Notes under the pieces: model-generated
Seen by the model: only the letters and a program-made list of their open reading frames with translations
Databases searched by the model: none
What the model was told of the DNA's origin: nothing
Program-made: the position numbers and the translations under genes
DNA from: Ruminococcus sp.
Lineage (GTDB): Bacteria; Bacillota; Clostridia; Oscillospirales; Ruminococcaceae
Reading direction: 5' to 3'
NCBI GenBank assembly: GCA_015066805.1
Contig: SVNP01000014.1
Coordinates: 1 to 62,999, forward strand
DNA length: 62,999 nt
Part shown: positions 7,697-18,477 of the stretch, in pieces
How positions within the stretch are numbered: the stretch's first letter is position 1
Layout of the letters: each line of letters begins with the position of its first letter

Positions 7697-8694
7697 TGCA
7701 CGCCCTCCTCGTATATTTTTTTGATGACCTCCTCGGTAGAGATCTCTTCCAACTGCATATCCCGTATAGTATAGGCTTGCTGCAGCTTTGCAAGCACCTC
7801 CATTACGGTGGCTTTTTCTTCATCCACCAGAACAGAGATCCAGTGGTCATCTGCGGCAACGGAAGCCCACGGCAAAGCATGACGGATCTCTTCTGCGATT
7901 TGTGCCATATCGCCATCGGTGCGGATTTTTAAGGTGCGGTAGGAACCAAAGAAGCCTTTGAGATGTTCGATATCGTTATCATACAGCATTTTACCTTTGT
8001 CAATGATGACAATTCTCTGACAGAGAGCATCCACATCGCCCATATCATGGGTGGTCAGAATGACCGTGGTATTCTTTTTCTTGTTCAGTGCCTGAATCAG
8101 GGTGCGGATCTTTGCCTTCATGGAAACATCCAGACCAATGGTAGGCTCATCCAGAAAAACAATTTTGGGGTTATGCAGAAAAGCCGCAAGAATATCGCTG
8201 AGGGTGCGCTGTCCCAAGGACATCTGCCGTACCGGCTTATGCAGCAGTGCATCCATATCTACCAAAGAGCGATACAGTGCAAGCATTTCTTCATAATCTG
8301 CATCGCTGACCTCGTAGATCTCTTTCAGCAGCTTAAAGGATTCCACCAGCGGCAATGCCCACCAAAGCTGCGAACGCTGCCCGAATACCACGCCGATCTC
8401 TCCTGCGTTCCGGGTGCGGTTGCGGTAGGGGATGCTGCCGTTTACCAGTATTTCTCCGGAAGTCGGCTCCAGAATACCGGTCATCATCTTAATAGTGGTG
8501 GATTTTCCTGCACCATTTGGCCCCAAGTAGCCTACGATCTCGCCTTGTTCAATGTTCATGCTGATATTATCCACCGCACGGACTGTGGTATAATTGCCCG
8601 AAAACAGATCCTTGATGCTGCCCATCAGCCCTTCCCGACGATTCAGTACCTTAAATTCCTTAGTGATGTTTTTGATCTCAATGATATTTGCCAT
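7693..8694 (-). CDS. ABC transporter ATP-binding protein
   Basis: 333 residues. Walker A GPNGAGKST near residue 60, Q-loop within IGVVFGQRSQLWWALP near 108, signature MSLGQRTLSDILAA (LSGGQ variant) near 158, Walker B KIVFLDEPTIGLD near 180 and H-loop TTHDMGD near 215, then a C-terminal domain of about 90 residues. The long form and FGQRSQLWW motif match COG4586 ATPases that pair with two ABC-2 permeases. First gene of the operon; promoter with operator-like sites upstream (8741-8804). Confidence 0.93.
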   Translation of the reverse strand: MANIIEIKNITKEFKVLNRREGLMGSIKDLFSGNYTTVRAVDNISMNIEQGEIVGYLGPNGAGKSTTIKMMTGILEPTSGEILVNGSIPYRNRTRNAGEIGVVFGQRSQLWWALPLVESFKLLKEIYEVSDADYEEMLALYRSLVDMDALLHKPVRQMSLGQRTLSDILAAFLHNPKIVFLDEPTIGLDVSMKAKIRTLIQALNKKKNTTVILTTHDMGDVDALCQRIVIIDKGKMLYDNDIEHLKGFFGSYRTLKIRTDGDMAQIAEEIRHALPWASVAADDHWISVLVDEEKATVMEVLAKLQQAYTIRDMQLEEISTEEVIKKIYEEGVQ

Positions 8695-8740
8695 GATTTC
8701 TCCCTTTCCTTACAAATACGGGCAAATGAAATTTCTGATT

Positions 8741-8804
8741 GTCTTATAACAGGACAACAAAGCGACAATTTTAGTCTATCATAATAATCGTCCTGTGTCA
8801 AGAC
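8741..8804 (-). promoter_or_regulatory. Promoter with two operator-like sites for the ABC exporter
   Basis: Minus-strand TTGACA (8801-8796), 17-base spacer, TAGACT (8778-8773). Two related 15-base quasi-palindromes occur: GTCTTATAACAGGAC (8741-8755) and GTCCTGTGTCAAGAC (8790-8804). As inverted copies they agree at 12 of 15 positions, and each is itself near-symmetric (GTC-Y-T ... A-R-GAC). One covers the -35, the other the early transcribed region, as expected for a repressor binding cooperatively. The regulator is not identified. Confidence 0.65.
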
Positions 8805-8860
8805 AAAACAGCCTTGATCTCGGCAGTCATTTGGGGGAATTTTGGTGGGAGTGTAGGAAG

Positions 8861-9109
8861 ATGGCAAGAATTATCGACGGCGAGAAAATGAATCTGGTAG
8901 GCAAGCAGGTCAGAAGATTTCGTGTAGAACAGCAAATGAGCTGGCAGCAGCTTTCGGCAAAGCTGGAAACCCTTGCGGTTTATATCTGCCGCGGCTCCGT
9001 TTCCGGAATAGAAGACCAGACCCGAACCGTCTCCGACATTGAGCTGTGGGGGCTGGCAAAGATCCCAGAAAAGCCGATACAGAGCTTTTTTGATGATGTT
9101 GACTGTTGA
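8861..9109 (+). CDS. Small XRE-like helix-turn-helix protein
   Basis: 82 residues from ATG 8861 after GGTGGGAG/AGGAAG; an upstream GTG at 8795 lies within the exporter operator and is unlikely. GKQVRRFRVEQQMSWQQLSA resembles helices 1-2 of an XRE/Cro HTH and SGIEDQTRTVSDIELWGLAK the recognition and following helices, although the middle (LETLAVYICRGS) is unusual. Divergent from the exporter, so it may regulate it or act alone; DNA targets unknown. The T-box promoter begins just after its stop. Confidence 0.7.
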   Translation: MARIIDGEKMNLVGKQVRRFRVEQQMSWQQLSAKLETLAVYICRGSVSGIEDQTRTVSDIELWGLAKIPEKPIQSFFDDVDC

Positions 9110-9138
9110 GAAAAAACGCAAAAAATTTTGAAAACCTC

Positions 9139-9167
9139 TTGACATCCGAAAATGAAAGTGCTATAAT
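9139..9167 (+). promoter_or_regulatory. Sigma-A promoter of the branched-chain amino acid operon
   Basis: Perfect consensus TTGACA (9139-9144), 17-base spacer, TATAAT (9162-9167), about 30 bases after the HTH gene and directly before the T-box leader. Confidence 0.92.
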
Positions 9168-9174
9168 ACAGAAA

Positions 9175-9482
9175 ATTGAATATGAATAAAGGCGTTGATG
9201 AAGACGGATTCTATGAGTCGTTTTCCCAGAGAGTCGGGGGTGGTGCGATCCCGATAAAATGCAGTAGAAGATCCCATCCCTTCTGAGCCGGAAGCCCCAA
9301 AGGTTCCAACACCCAGTAGGCGTTTCCCGTTTGTGCTACGTTAGTGCATAGAAGTTATTGGACTTCGAAGAGGTGGCGGACACATCCCGGGATGTGACGC
9401 AATTTGAGTGGTACCGCGAGTGCTGATGATTCACACCCGTCTCAAAGCAAACATGGGCTTTGAGGCGGGTTTTGTTTTTTTC
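9175..9482 (+). ncRNA. T-box leader (probably isoleucine-specific)
   Basis: Leader of about 300 bases. The conserved T-box core TTGAGTGGTACCGCGAG lies at 9404-9420, followed by a terminator (ACCCGTCTCAAAGC ... GGCTTTGAGGCGGGT then a T-run, 9435-9482). Stem I runs from about 9190 to 9285, including CAGAGAGTCGG near 9224. By the usual position near the 3' side of Stem I, the specifier is probably ATC (Ile) at 9271-9273. Uncharged tRNA-Ile would stabilise the antiterminator and permit ilvA-leu-ilv expression. Specifier assignment is by eye; the T-box itself is secure. Confidence 0.9.
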
Positions 9483-9541
9483 GCCTGAAGCCGTCAGTAT
9501 ATCGGCAAGGAAAAACCTGAATGGAGAAAGGCGGAAAGAAA

Positions 9542-10732
9542 ATGTTGACTCTTGACAAGGTATTTGAAGCGCAGACCGTACTGAAAGGCATCATCCGGGA
9601 AACCAATGCAGTGCGTTCCTACGGCATCGCTCCCGACTGTGAGCTGTACCTGAAGCCGGAAAATCTACAGATCACCGGTTCCTTTAAGGTAAGAGGCTCT
9701 GCCTATAAGATCGCCATGCTTTCTGAGGAGGAAAAAGCCAGAGGTGTGATTGCCTGTTCGGCGGGCAACCACGCCCAGGGTGTTGCACTGGCAGCCGCCA
9801 AAAACGGCATCCGTTCTCTGATTTGTCTGCCGGATTCCGCACCCATTTCCAAGGTGGAGGCAACAAAAGGCTTTGGCGCAGAGGTTTGTCTTGTGGAAGG
9901 CTGCTATGATGACGCTTACGCCAAGGCACTGGAGCTGAAGGAGCAGGAGGGCTACACCTTTGTGCATCCCTTTGATGACGAAAATGTCATTGCGGGGCAG
10001 GGTACCATTGCTTTGGAGATTCTGAACGAGCTGGATAATATTGATGCCATTGTGGTGCCTGTGGGCGGCGGCGGATTGATTTCCGGTATTGCCTATACCG
10101 TAAAGCAGATCCGACCTGCGGTGAAGGTATACGGCGTGCAGGTCAGCGGCGCACCGAGTATGTATAATTCCGTGCAGCATGGTGCCGTGGAATGTCTGCC
10201 TTCGGTCTCTACCATTGCCGATGGCATTGCCGTAAAGCAGCCCGGTGAAAATACTTACGCTCTGGTGAGCGAGTATGTGGATGAGCTGGCTTTGGTGACA
10301 GACGATGAAGTGGCAAGTGCGATCCTTGCGCTGATCGAAAAGCAGAAAATGATCGCAGAAGGTGCAGGTGCCGCAGCCGTTGCGGCAGTTATGTTCCGCA
10401 AATTTGATCTGGCAGGCAAGCGAGTGGTTGCAGTGGTATCGGGCGGCAATATTGATGTTACCAGCCTTTCCCGTGTCATTGACCGCGGCCTGCGGAATTC
10501 CGGTCGTTCCACCAGTCTGCTCATTGAGCTCATCGACAAGCCCGGCCAGTTAAAGGAGATCTCCCGCATCATTGCGGATTGCGGCGGCAACGTAACCGGT
10601 GTGCATTATGAGAAAGGCCATACCGAAAGCGTCAACGGCTGCTTTTTGCGGATCGAAATGGAAACCAGAGATTACGAACACGTTCACCAGATCACACAAA
10701 CCCTGCAAAATGAAGGGTTCAAGCTGTTGTGA
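9542..10732 (+). CDS. ilvA: Threonine ammonia-lyase (threonine dehydratase)
   Basis: Converts threonine to 2-oxobutanoate, the committed isoleucine step; PLP enzyme. 396 residues from ATG 9542 (GGCGGAAAG upstream; ATG 9521 lacks spacing to a site). PLP-lysine motif GSFKVRGSAYK at residues 46-56 (K49), S/A-G-N-H-A-Q-G near 76 and phosphate loop VGGGGLISG near 174. A single C-terminal ACT domain (from about residue 325, LLIELIDKPGQLKEISR) makes it the medium form, probably allosteric. First gene behind the T-box. Confidence 0.96.
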   Translation: MLTLDKVFEAQTVLKGIIRETNAVRSYGIAPDCELYLKPENLQITGSFKVRGSAYKIAMLSEEEKARGVIACSAGNHAQGVALAAAKNGIRSLICLPDSAPISKVEATKGFGAEVCLVEGCYDDAYAKALELKEQEGYTFVHPFDDENVIAGQGTIALEILNELDNIDAIVVPVGGGGLISGIAYTVKQIRPAVKVYGVQVSGAPSMYNSVQHGAVECLPSVSTIADGIAVKQPGENTYALVSEYVDELALVTDDEVASAILALIEKQKMIAEGAGAAAVAAVMFRKFDLAGKRVVAVVSGGNIDVTSLSRVIDRGLRNSGRSTSLLIELIDKPGQLKEISRIIADCGGNVTGVHYEKGHTESVNGCFLRIEMETRDYEHVHQITQTLQNEGFKLL

Positions 10733-10766
10733 TCGCCGATATCAGTGATCAGAGGAGGAAACAAAA

Positions 10767-12026
10767 ATGGGTATGACCATGACACAAAAGATCCTTGCAG
10801 CCCATGCAGGATTGGAAAAAGCAGAGGCAGGGCAGTTGATTTCCGCAAAGCTGGATATTGTGCTGGGAAATGATATCACCACCCCTGTGGCAGTCAATGA
10901 ATTTCAGAAAGCAGGTTTTGATTCGGTTTTTGATAAAGACAGAGTCGCCATTGTGCTGGATCACTTTGTACCTAACAAGGATATCAAGGCCGCAGAGCAA
11001 TCCAAAACCTGCCGCAGCTTTGCCTGTTCCCATTGCATCAGTCATTTTTATGATGTAGGCAAAATGGGCATCGAGCACGCATTGCTGCCGGAGCAGGGCG
11101 TGGTGACCGCAGGCGATTGCATCATCGGTGCAGACAGCCACACCTGTACCTATGGTGCCTTGGGTGCATTTTCCACCGGTGTCGGCTCCACAGATATGGC
11201 CGCAGGTATGGCAACAGGTGTGGCATGGTTCAAGGTGCCTTCTGCCATTCGCTTTGATTTGCAGGGCAAGCTGCCTGCCAATTGCAGCGGCAAGGATGTG
11301 ATTCTTACCATTATCGGCATGATCGGTGTGGATGGTGCCCTTTATAAAAGTATGGAGTTTACCGGTGAAGGCGCACACGGACTTTCCATGGATGACCGCC
11401 TTTGCATTTGCAATATGGCTATTGAAGCCGGTGCCAAAAACGGTATCTTCCCTGTGGATGATGTGACCTTGGCATATCTGGAGGGCAGATGCGAGCGCAA
11501 GCCTGTGGTGTATGCTGCCGATGCGGATGCGGAATATGAAAAGGTCATTACCATAGATCTTTCTCAGATCGTACCGACGGTTGCTTGCCCCCATCTGCCG
11601 GAAAACACCCACCCTGCCGCAGAGCTGCATCATATTTCCGTAGATCAGGTGGTGATCGGTTCCTGTACCAACGGCCGTATGGAGGATATGGAAGCAGCCT
11701 ACAACATTCTTAAGGGAAAAAAGGTTGCAGAGGGTGTTCGCTGCATCATCATTCCCGGCACCATGCAGATTTTGAGAGAATGCGTGGAGCGTGGCTGGTA
11801 TACCGCCTTCATTGATGCCAGTGCGGTAGTTTCCACCCCTACCTGCGGCCCCTGCCTGGGCGGATATATGGGTATTCTGGCAGCAGGGGAACGCTGCATT
11901 GCCACCACCAACCGTAATTTTGTGGGTCGTATGGGTCATGTGGAAAGTGAAGTGTATCTGGCATCACCCCACACTGCCGCAGCCAGTGCGCTGACAGGCT
12001 TTATCACCGAATATAAGGAGGCATGA
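10767..12026 (+). CDS. leuC: 3-isopropylmalate dehydratase, large subunit
   Basis: 419 residues, the shorter two-subunit LeuC/HacA form. Isomerises 2- to 3-isopropylmalate with LeuD in leucine synthesis. [4Fe-4S] ligands: Cys in [13 protein letters not shown] near 297 and the pair in [11 protein letters not shown] near 357-360; [18 protein letters not shown] near 120 is the aconitase signature. Ribosome site GAGGAGG before ATG. Follows ilvA by 34 bases. No leuA (isopropylmalate synthase) lies in the window. Confidence 0.96.
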   Translation: MGMTMTQKILAAHAGLEKAEAGQLISAKLDIVLGNDITTPVAVNEFQKAGFDSVFDKDRVAIVLDHFVPNKDIKAAEQSKTCRSFACSHCISHFYDVGKMGIEHALLPEQGVVTAGDCIIGADSHTCTYGALGAFSTGVGSTDMAAGMATGVAWFKVPSAIRFDLQGKLPANCSGKDVILTIIGMIGVDGALYKSMEFTGEGAHGLSMDDRLCICNMAIEAGAKNGIFPVDDVTLAYLEGRCERKPVVYAADADAEYEKVITIDLSQIVPTVACPHLPENTHPAAELHHISVDQVVIGSCTNGRMEDMEAAYNILKGKKVAEGVRCIIIPGTMQILRECVERGWYTAFIDASAVVSTPTCGPCLGGYMGILAAGERCIATTNRNFVGRMGHVESEVYLASPHTAAASALTGFITEYKEA

Positions 12027-12030
12027 GAGG

Positions 12031-12528
12031 ATGGAAACCCAAGGAAAAGTTTTCAAATACCCGGACAATGTGGATACCGATGTGATCATCCCCGCACGAT
12101 ACCTGAATACACCGGATGCCAAGGAGCTGGCACAGCACTGCATGGAGGATATTGATACCGAATTTGTCAAGCAGGTTGCTGCCGGCGACGTGATGGTGGC
12201 AGGCTGGAATTTTGGCTGCGGTTCCTCCCGTGAGCATGCCCCTCTGGTCATCAAAACCTGCGGTACGGGCTGCGTCATCGCCAAAAGCTTTGCGCGGATC
12301 TTCTACCGCAATGCCATCAATATCGGTCTGCCCATTCTGGAGTGCGAACAGGCTGCCGAGGAGATCTCTGCAAAGGATGAGGTGAAGGTGGATTTCGATA
12401 CCGGCACCATCACCAACCTGACTACGGGCAAAACCTATCAGGCACAGCCTTTTCCGCCCTTTATCCGGAATATCATCCGCTGCGGTGGTTTACTTCGCTC
12501 TTTGAAAGAAGGTGCAAACCATGGTTAA
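12031..12528 (+). CDS. leuD: 3-isopropylmalate dehydratase, small subunit
   Basis: 165 residues, swivel domain of the aconitase fold. Signature [15 protein letters not shown] near 10-24 and [14 protein letters not shown] near 56-69, the substrate-binding loop. Starts four bases after the leuC stop and overlaps leuB by eight bases, so the two subunits and leuB are translationally coupled. Confidence 0.96.
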   Translation: METQGKVFKYPDNVDTDVIIPARYLNTPDAKELAQHCMEDIDTEFVKQVAAGDVMVAGWNFGCGSSREHAPLVIKTCGTGCVIAKSFARIFYRNAINIGLPILECEQAAEEISAKDEVKVDFDTGTITNLTTGKTYQAQPFPPFIRNIIRCGGLLRSLKEGANHG

Positions 12529-13597
12529 GAATATTGCAGTCATCCGCGGCGACGGCATCGGACCGGAGATCGTGGAGCAGGCTTTGCGTGTGCTGGATCG
12601 TGTTGCAGAGCTGTACGGTCATACATTCCGCTACACAGATGTGGCCATGGGCGGCTGCGCCATTGATGCCTATGGAGATCCGCTGCCGGAAGCAGAACTG
12701 AAAAAATGTGTGGAATCCGACAGTGTGCTGCTGGGTGCCGTGGGCGGTGAAAAATGGAACGATGTACCGGGCCATATGCGCCCTGAAAAGGGACTGCTGC
12801 GGCTCCGGGCGGGTATGGGCGTGTATTCCAACAACCGTCCCGCAAAAATCTGGCCGCAGTTGGCAGAGGCTTCTCCGCTGAAGCCTTCCATTGTGGCACA
12901 GGGCATTGATTTTATCATTGTCAGAGAGCTGATCGGCGGTATTTATTTCGGTGAGCATAAAACGGTGGGCGATACCGCCACCGATGTGCTGCAATATTCC
13001 GAAAGCGAGATCGAGCGTATTGGCCGTATTGGTTTTGAAACCGCAAGAAAACGCAGCAGACGGCTTTGCTCCGTGGAAAAAAGCAATGTGCTGGACAGCA
13101 GCCGCCTTTGGAAAAAGGTGATGTGCCGTCTGGCGGAAGAATACCCCGATGTTGCGCTTTCTCATATGCTGGTGGATAATTGTGCCATGCAGATCGTGAA
13201 AAATCCCGCACAGTTTGACGTGATCGTTACCGAGAATATGTTCGGCGATATCCTTTCCGACGAAGCCTCCATGATCACGGGCTCTATCGGTATGATCCCT
13301 TCCTCCAGCCTTGGTGCATCCACCTGCGGTCTGTATGAGCCCATTCACGGCTCTGCCCCCGATATTGCAGGCAAGGATCTTGCCAACCCCATCGGCACCA
13401 TTCTTTCCGCTGCCATGATGCTGCGGTACAGCTTTGATCTGCCTGCCGAGGCAGATGCCATTGAGCGTGCGGTTTCCGATTATCTGGATGAAGGCTGCCG
13501 TACTGCCGATATTATGAGCGAAGGTATGCAGCAGATAGGCTGCAAGGAATGCGGCGACCATATTCTCAGACATCTCAGAAGGGAGTGTTGTACATGA
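12521..13597 (+). CDS. leuB: 3-isopropylmalate dehydrogenase
   Basis: 358 residues from ATG 12521 (AAGAAGGTG upstream; GTG 12512 overlaps the site). NAD-dependent oxidative decarboxylation to 2-oxoisocaproate. [14 protein letters not shown] at the N-terminus, substrate Arg residues in [11 protein letters not shown] near 86, catalytic Lys/Asp region VDNCAMQI near 218 and the metal-binding [12 protein letters not shown] near 240, then [14 protein letters not shown]. Length is standard. Stop overlaps ilvB start in an ATGA arrangement. Confidence 0.96.
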   Translation: MVKNIAVIRGDGIGPEIVEQALRVLDRVAELYGHTFRYTDVAMGGCAIDAYGDPLPEAELKKCVESDSVLLGAVGGEKWNDVPGHMRPEKGLLRLRAGMGVYSNNRPAKIWPQLAEASPLKPSIVAQGIDFIIVRELIGGIYFGEHKTVGDTATDVLQYSESEIERIGRIGFETARKRSRRLCSVEKSNVLDSSRLWKKVMCRLAEEYPDVALSHMLVDNCAMQIVKNPAQFDVIVTENMFGDILSDEASMITGSIGMIPSSSLGASTCGLYEPIHGSAPDIAGKDLANPIGTILSAAMMLRYSFDLPAEADAIERAVSDYLDEGCRTADIMSEGMQQIGCKECGDHILRHLRRECCT

Positions 13598-15267
13598 TGC
13601 TTTCCGGCGCAGATATCCTGGTGCGTACTTTGATCGACCAGGGCTGCGATACTGTATTCGGCTATCCGGGCGGTCAGATCCTGAATGTGTATGACAGCCT
13701 GTATACCTATCAGAATGAAATCACCCATGTGCTGAGTGCCCATGAACAGGGTGCGGCACACGCTGCCGATGGCTATGCAAGAACCACAGGCAAGGTTGGC
13801 GTGGTGATCTCCACCTCCGGCCCCGGTGCCACCAATCTGGTAACGGGCATTGCCACCGCTTATCTGGATTCCATTCCGCTGGTTGCCATCTGCGGCAATG
13901 TGCCTACCACACAGATCGGCACCGACAGCTTCCAGGAGATCGACATTACAGGTATCACCCTGCCCATTACCAAGCATAATTTCTTTGTGGGTGCGGTGGA
14001 AGATCTTGCAGATACCATTCGGGAGGCCTTTGTGCTTGCCAAATCCGGCAGACCGGGCCCTGTACTGATCGATGTGCCAAAGGATGTGCAGATCGCCCGC
14101 TGCGAATACGAACCACAGCCTCCCGTCCAAAAGGAAGCACCCAAGGCTGCCAAGGAGCTCCGCATTGCGGAGGCGGCACAATACATCAATGAGGCAAAGC
14201 GGCCCTATATTTACTTCGGAGGCGGCGTGATTACCGCAGAAGCCCAGGAGGAAATGCTGCAGCTTGCCGAGAAAATCGACGCACCTATGGGATGCTCTTT
14301 AATGGGACTTTCGGCGATCCCCACGGATCACCCTCGTTTTCTGGGTATGCAGGGTATGCACGGACATTATGCATCATCCATGGCCATGCACCATGCAGAT
14401 CTGATCATCTCGCTGGGTGTGCGGTTCAATGACCGTGTTACGGGCAACCGTCAGAAATTTGCCACAGGTGCCCGTATCATTCATATTGATGTGGACGGTT
14501 CGGAGCTGAATAAAACCGTCAGTGCGGTGTGCGGTCTGCGGGGCGATGTGAAGCCTACGCTGCAGAAGCTGCTGCCGCTGGTGCACGAAGGCACCAAGCC
14601 GGAGTGGAGTATGACCGTTGCGGAGTTCCGTGAGAAGGAAGCGGAGCAGCTTGACCGACGTGAGGGTCTGACACCGCTGCGTGCGCTCAATACATTGAAC
14701 GGATACCTGGGTGAAAACACCGCTGTTGCCACCGATGTGGGCCAGCATCAGATGTGGTCGGCGCAGACCCTGCGCTTTTGTACACCCAGAAGATTTGTTT
14801 CCAGCGGCGGTCTGGGCACCATGGGTTTTGGTCTGGGTGCAGCCATCGGAGCTGCCTTTGGTACGGGTGAGCGCAGTGTGTTGATCACCGGTGACGGCAG
14901 CTTTGGTATGTGCCTTAATGAACTTGCCACGGCTGTCAGTTATCGGGTGCCCGTGGTGATTCTTATTATGAACAATGGCGTGCTGGGTATGGTGCGTCAG
15001 TGGCAGACCTTGTTCTACAACAAACACTATTCCAATACGGTGTTAAACCGCAAAACGGATTTTTCCGCTTTGGCCTGTGCCTTTGGCGCAGCAGGTCAGG
15101 CAGTTTCCACCGTTGCGGAGCTGGAACAGGCATTGCAGACCGCTTTTGCCGCCGAGGGTCCTTATGTCATTGATTGCCGTATTGATAAGGATGAGTTTGT
15201 ATTGCCCATGCTTCCACCCGGCGGCAGTATGGATGATATCATCACAAAGCTGGAGGTGACCCCATGA
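13594..15267 (+). CDS. ilvB: Acetolactate synthase, large (catalytic) subunit
   Basis: 557 residues from ATG 13594 (AGGGAG eight bases upstream, overlapping the leuB stop). ThDP enzyme forming acetolactate and acetohydroxybutyrate for Val/Leu/Ile. Catalytic Glu in [18 protein letters not shown] (near 47), FAD-domain core in the middle, and ThDP motif [16 protein letters not shown] starting near 433 and ending at NN near 461. Pairs with the regulatory subunit encoded next. Confidence 0.96.
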   Translation: MMLSGADILVRTLIDQGCDTVFGYPGGQILNVYDSLYTYQNEITHVLSAHEQGAAHAADGYARTTGKVGVVISTSGPGATNLVTGIATAYLDSIPLVAICGNVPTTQIGTDSFQEIDITGITLPITKHNFFVGAVEDLADTIREAFVLAKSGRPGPVLIDVPKDVQIARCEYEPQPPVQKEAPKAAKELRIAEAAQYINEAKRPYIYFGGGVITAEAQEEMLQLAEKIDAPMGCSLMGLSAIPTDHPRFLGMQGMHGHYASSMAMHHADLIISLGVRFNDRVTGNRQKFATGARIIHIDVDGSELNKTVSAVCGLRGDVKPTLQKLLPLVHEGTKPEWSMTVAEFREKEAEQLDRREGLTPLRALNTLNGYLGENTAVATDVGQHQMWSAQTLRFCTPRRFVSSGGLGTMGFGLGAAIGAAFGTGERSVLITGDGSFGMCLNELATAVSYRVPVVILIMNNGVLGMVRQWQTLFYNKHYSNTVLNRKTDFSALACAFGAAGQAVSTVAELEQALQTAFAAEGPYVIDCRIDKDEFVLPMLPPGGSMDDIITKLEVTP

Positions 15268-15770
15268 ACCGGTATACCGTTGCGGTGCTGGTGCGTAACC
15301 AGTTCGGCGTGCTGAACCGTGTGACCAGTATGTTCCGCCGCCGTCAGTTCAACATCAGTGCCCTTACCGTAAGCGAAACCGAAACCAGTGAGCTTTCCCG
15401 TATTACCGTTGTGTTCAGCGGTGATCGGGTGGCAAAGGATCAGTTGATCAATCAGTTGTATAAGCTGCCGGATGTCTGCTCCATCAAGGAGTTTAATGAG
15501 GATAATTCTGTAAGCTGTGAGCTGCTGCTGGTGAAAATGAAAAACGAGCCCGAGACCCGGGATGATATCCGTAGTGCTGCCGAAGCCTTCGGTGCCGTGA
15601 CTGTGGATTACTCCAAGGATTACATTACCTTCCGTCTTGCGGATACTTCCCGCAAAATTGATGACTTTATCAATCTGCTGCGGGAATATACCCTGCTGGA
15701 GATCTGCCGTACCGGCAGCGTTTCTCTGGAAAAAGGCAGTACCACCATTCGTCAGATCATCAATTTATAA
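15264..15770 (+). CDS. ilvN: Acetolactate synthase, small (regulatory) subunit
   Basis: 168 residues, the long form (as IlvH), with an N-terminal ACT domain (VAVLVRNQFGVLNRVTSMF, residues 5-23, and RRRQFNISALTVS) that normally binds valine, plus a C-terminal domain (KIDDFINLLREYTLLEICR) activating the large subunit. ATGA overlap with ilvB indicates coupled, stoichiometric synthesis. Confidence 0.95.
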   Translation: MNRYTVAVLVRNQFGVLNRVTSMFRRRQFNISALTVSETETSELSRITVVFSGDRVAKDQLINQLYKLPDVCSIKEFNEDNSVSCELLLVKMKNEPETRDDIRSAAEAFGAVTVDYSKDYITFRLADTSRKIDDFINLLREYTLLEICRTGSVSLEKGSTTIRQIINL

Positions 15771-15784
15771 TCAGAAAGAGGTAG

Positions 15785-16807
<1,023 letters not shown>

Positions 16808-16820
16808 CGGAGGCGTTTTT

Positions 16821-18476
16821 ATGGGGAAAGAAAATATTGTGGAGGGCGTACAGAACGCCCCTCACCGCAGCCTGTTTCATGCACTGGGGTTGACGGAGGA
16901 AGAACAATCCCGTCCGCTGATCGGCATTGTCAGCTCCTACAATGAGATCGTTCCCGGCCATATGAATCTGGATAAGATCGTGGAAGCGGTCAAGCTGGGC
17001 GTGGCAATGGCAGGCGGTACCCCCATTGTGTTCCCTGCCATTGCAGTATGCGATGGCATCGCCATGGGGCATACGGGTATGAAGTATTCTCTGGTGACCC
17101 GTGATCTCATTGCCGATTCGACGGAAGCAATGGCTTTGGCACATGGCTTTGACGGTCTTGTTATGGTGCCCAATTGCGATAAGAACGTTCCCGGCTTGCT
17201 GATGGCTGCTGCCAGAGTGAATATTCCTACTGTATTTGTCAGCGGCGGTCCCATGCTGGCAGGCAGAGTCAACGGAGAAAAAACCAGTCTTTCTGCCATG
17301 TTTGAGGCTGTAGGAGCCTATAATGCAGGCAGGATCGACGAGGAGAAGCTGAGGGAATACGAGTGTAAAACCTGTCCCACCTGCGGCTCCTGTTCCGGTA
17401 TGTATACGGCAAATTCCATGAACTGCCTGACGGAAGCACTGGGTATGGGTCTGCAAGGCAATGGTACGATTCCTGCGGTGTATTCTGCCCGTATTGAGCT
17501 TGCCAAGCGGGCAGGCATGCAGGTTATGGAGCTGGTTCGCCGAAACATTCGACCCTTAGATATCATGACGGAAAAAGCGCTGCTGAACGCTCTGACGGTA
17601 GATATGGCTCTGGGCTGTTCCACCAACAGTATGCTGCATCTGCCGGCCATTGCCCATGAGTGCGGTGTGGATCTGAATCTGGATGTAGCAAATGCCATCA
17701 GTGCAAAAACGCCTAATCTGTGTCATCTGGCACCTGCCGGCAGAACCTATATGGAAGATCTGGATGCGGCAGGCGGTGTGTATGCGGTGATGCATGAGCT
17801 GCAGAAGAAGCATCTGCTGCATACCGAGTGCCTGACCGTAACGGGCAAAACCATGGGTGAAAACATTGCAGGCTGTGTGAACAAAAACCCTGAGATCATC
17901 CGACCCATTGATGACCCTTACAGCGAAACAGGCGGTATTGCCGTGCTGCGAGGGAATCTTGCGCCGGAAGGCAGTGTGGTCAAACGCTCTGCGGTACTGC
18001 CCGAAATGCTGGTACATGAAGGCCCTGCAAGAGTATTCGATTGTGAGGAGGATGCACAAGCAGCCATCTGTGCAGGCAAGATTGTGGCAGGTGACGTGGT
18101 GGTCATCCGATATGAAGGTCCCAAGGGCGGCCCCGGTATGCGTGAGATGCTGAATCCTACCTCTGCCATTATGGGTATGGGTCTCGGCAACAGCGTTGCC
18201 TTGATCACCGACGGACGATTCAGCGGTGCCACAAGAGGCGCCTGCATTGGTCATGTGACCCCCGAGGCTGCTTCCGGCGGTGTGATCGGTGTGGTGGAGG
18301 AGGGCGACATCATTCGCATCAATATCCCCGAAAACACCATTACGCTGCAGGTAGAGGATACGGTTCTGGCAGAGCGTATGCGGCATTTTGTACCTAAGAA
18401 AAAAGAACTTTCAGGCTATCTCAGGCGGTATGCGTCAATGGTTTCCGGCGGTGCATACGGTGCGGTGCTGAACTGA
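16821..18476 (+). CDS. ilvD: Dihydroxy-acid dehydratase
   Basis: 551 residues from ATG 16821 (ACGGAGG upstream; a longer frame runs back into ilvC without a ribosome site). Dehydrates dihydroxy-acids to the 2-oxo acids of Val and Ile. Fe-S ligands: Cys in [11 protein letters not shown] (near 118) and in [17 protein letters not shown] (near 184-190); C-terminal [15 protein letters not shown]-type signature near 463. Ends one base before the following ATPase gene. Confidence 0.96.
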   Translation: MGKENIVEGVQNAPHRSLFHALGLTEEEQSRPLIGIVSSYNEIVPGHMNLDKIVEAVKLGVAMAGGTPIVFPAIAVCDGIAMGHTGMKYSLVTRDLIADSTEAMALAHGFDGLVMVPNCDKNVPGLLMAAARVNIPTVFVSGGPMLAGRVNGEKTSLSAMFEAVGAYNAGRIDEEKLREYECKTCPTCGSCSGMYTANSMNCLTEALGMGLQGNGTIPAVYSARIELAKRAGMQVMELVRRNIRPLDIMTEKALLNALTVDMALGCSTNSMLHLPAIAHECGVDLNLDVANAISAKTPNLCHLAPAGRTYMEDLDAAGGVYAVMHELQKKHLLHTECLTVTGKTMGENIAGCVNKNPEIIRPIDDPYSETGGIAVLRGNLAPEGSVVKRSAVLPEMLVHEGPARVFDCEEDAQAAICAGKIVAGDVVVIRYEGPKGGPGMREMLNPTSAIMGMGLGNSVALITDGRFSGATRGACIGHVTPEAASGGVIGVVEEGDIIRINIPENTITLQVEDTVLAERMRHFVPKKKELSGYLRRYASMVSGGAYGAVLN

Positions 18477-18477
18477 T

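Noticed and set aside
10749-11939. 396-codon frame antisense to leuC, and similar ones opposite most ilv, aro and pur genes
   Set aside because: His/Cys-rich translations without motifs, caused by strong third-position bias of the sense genes.
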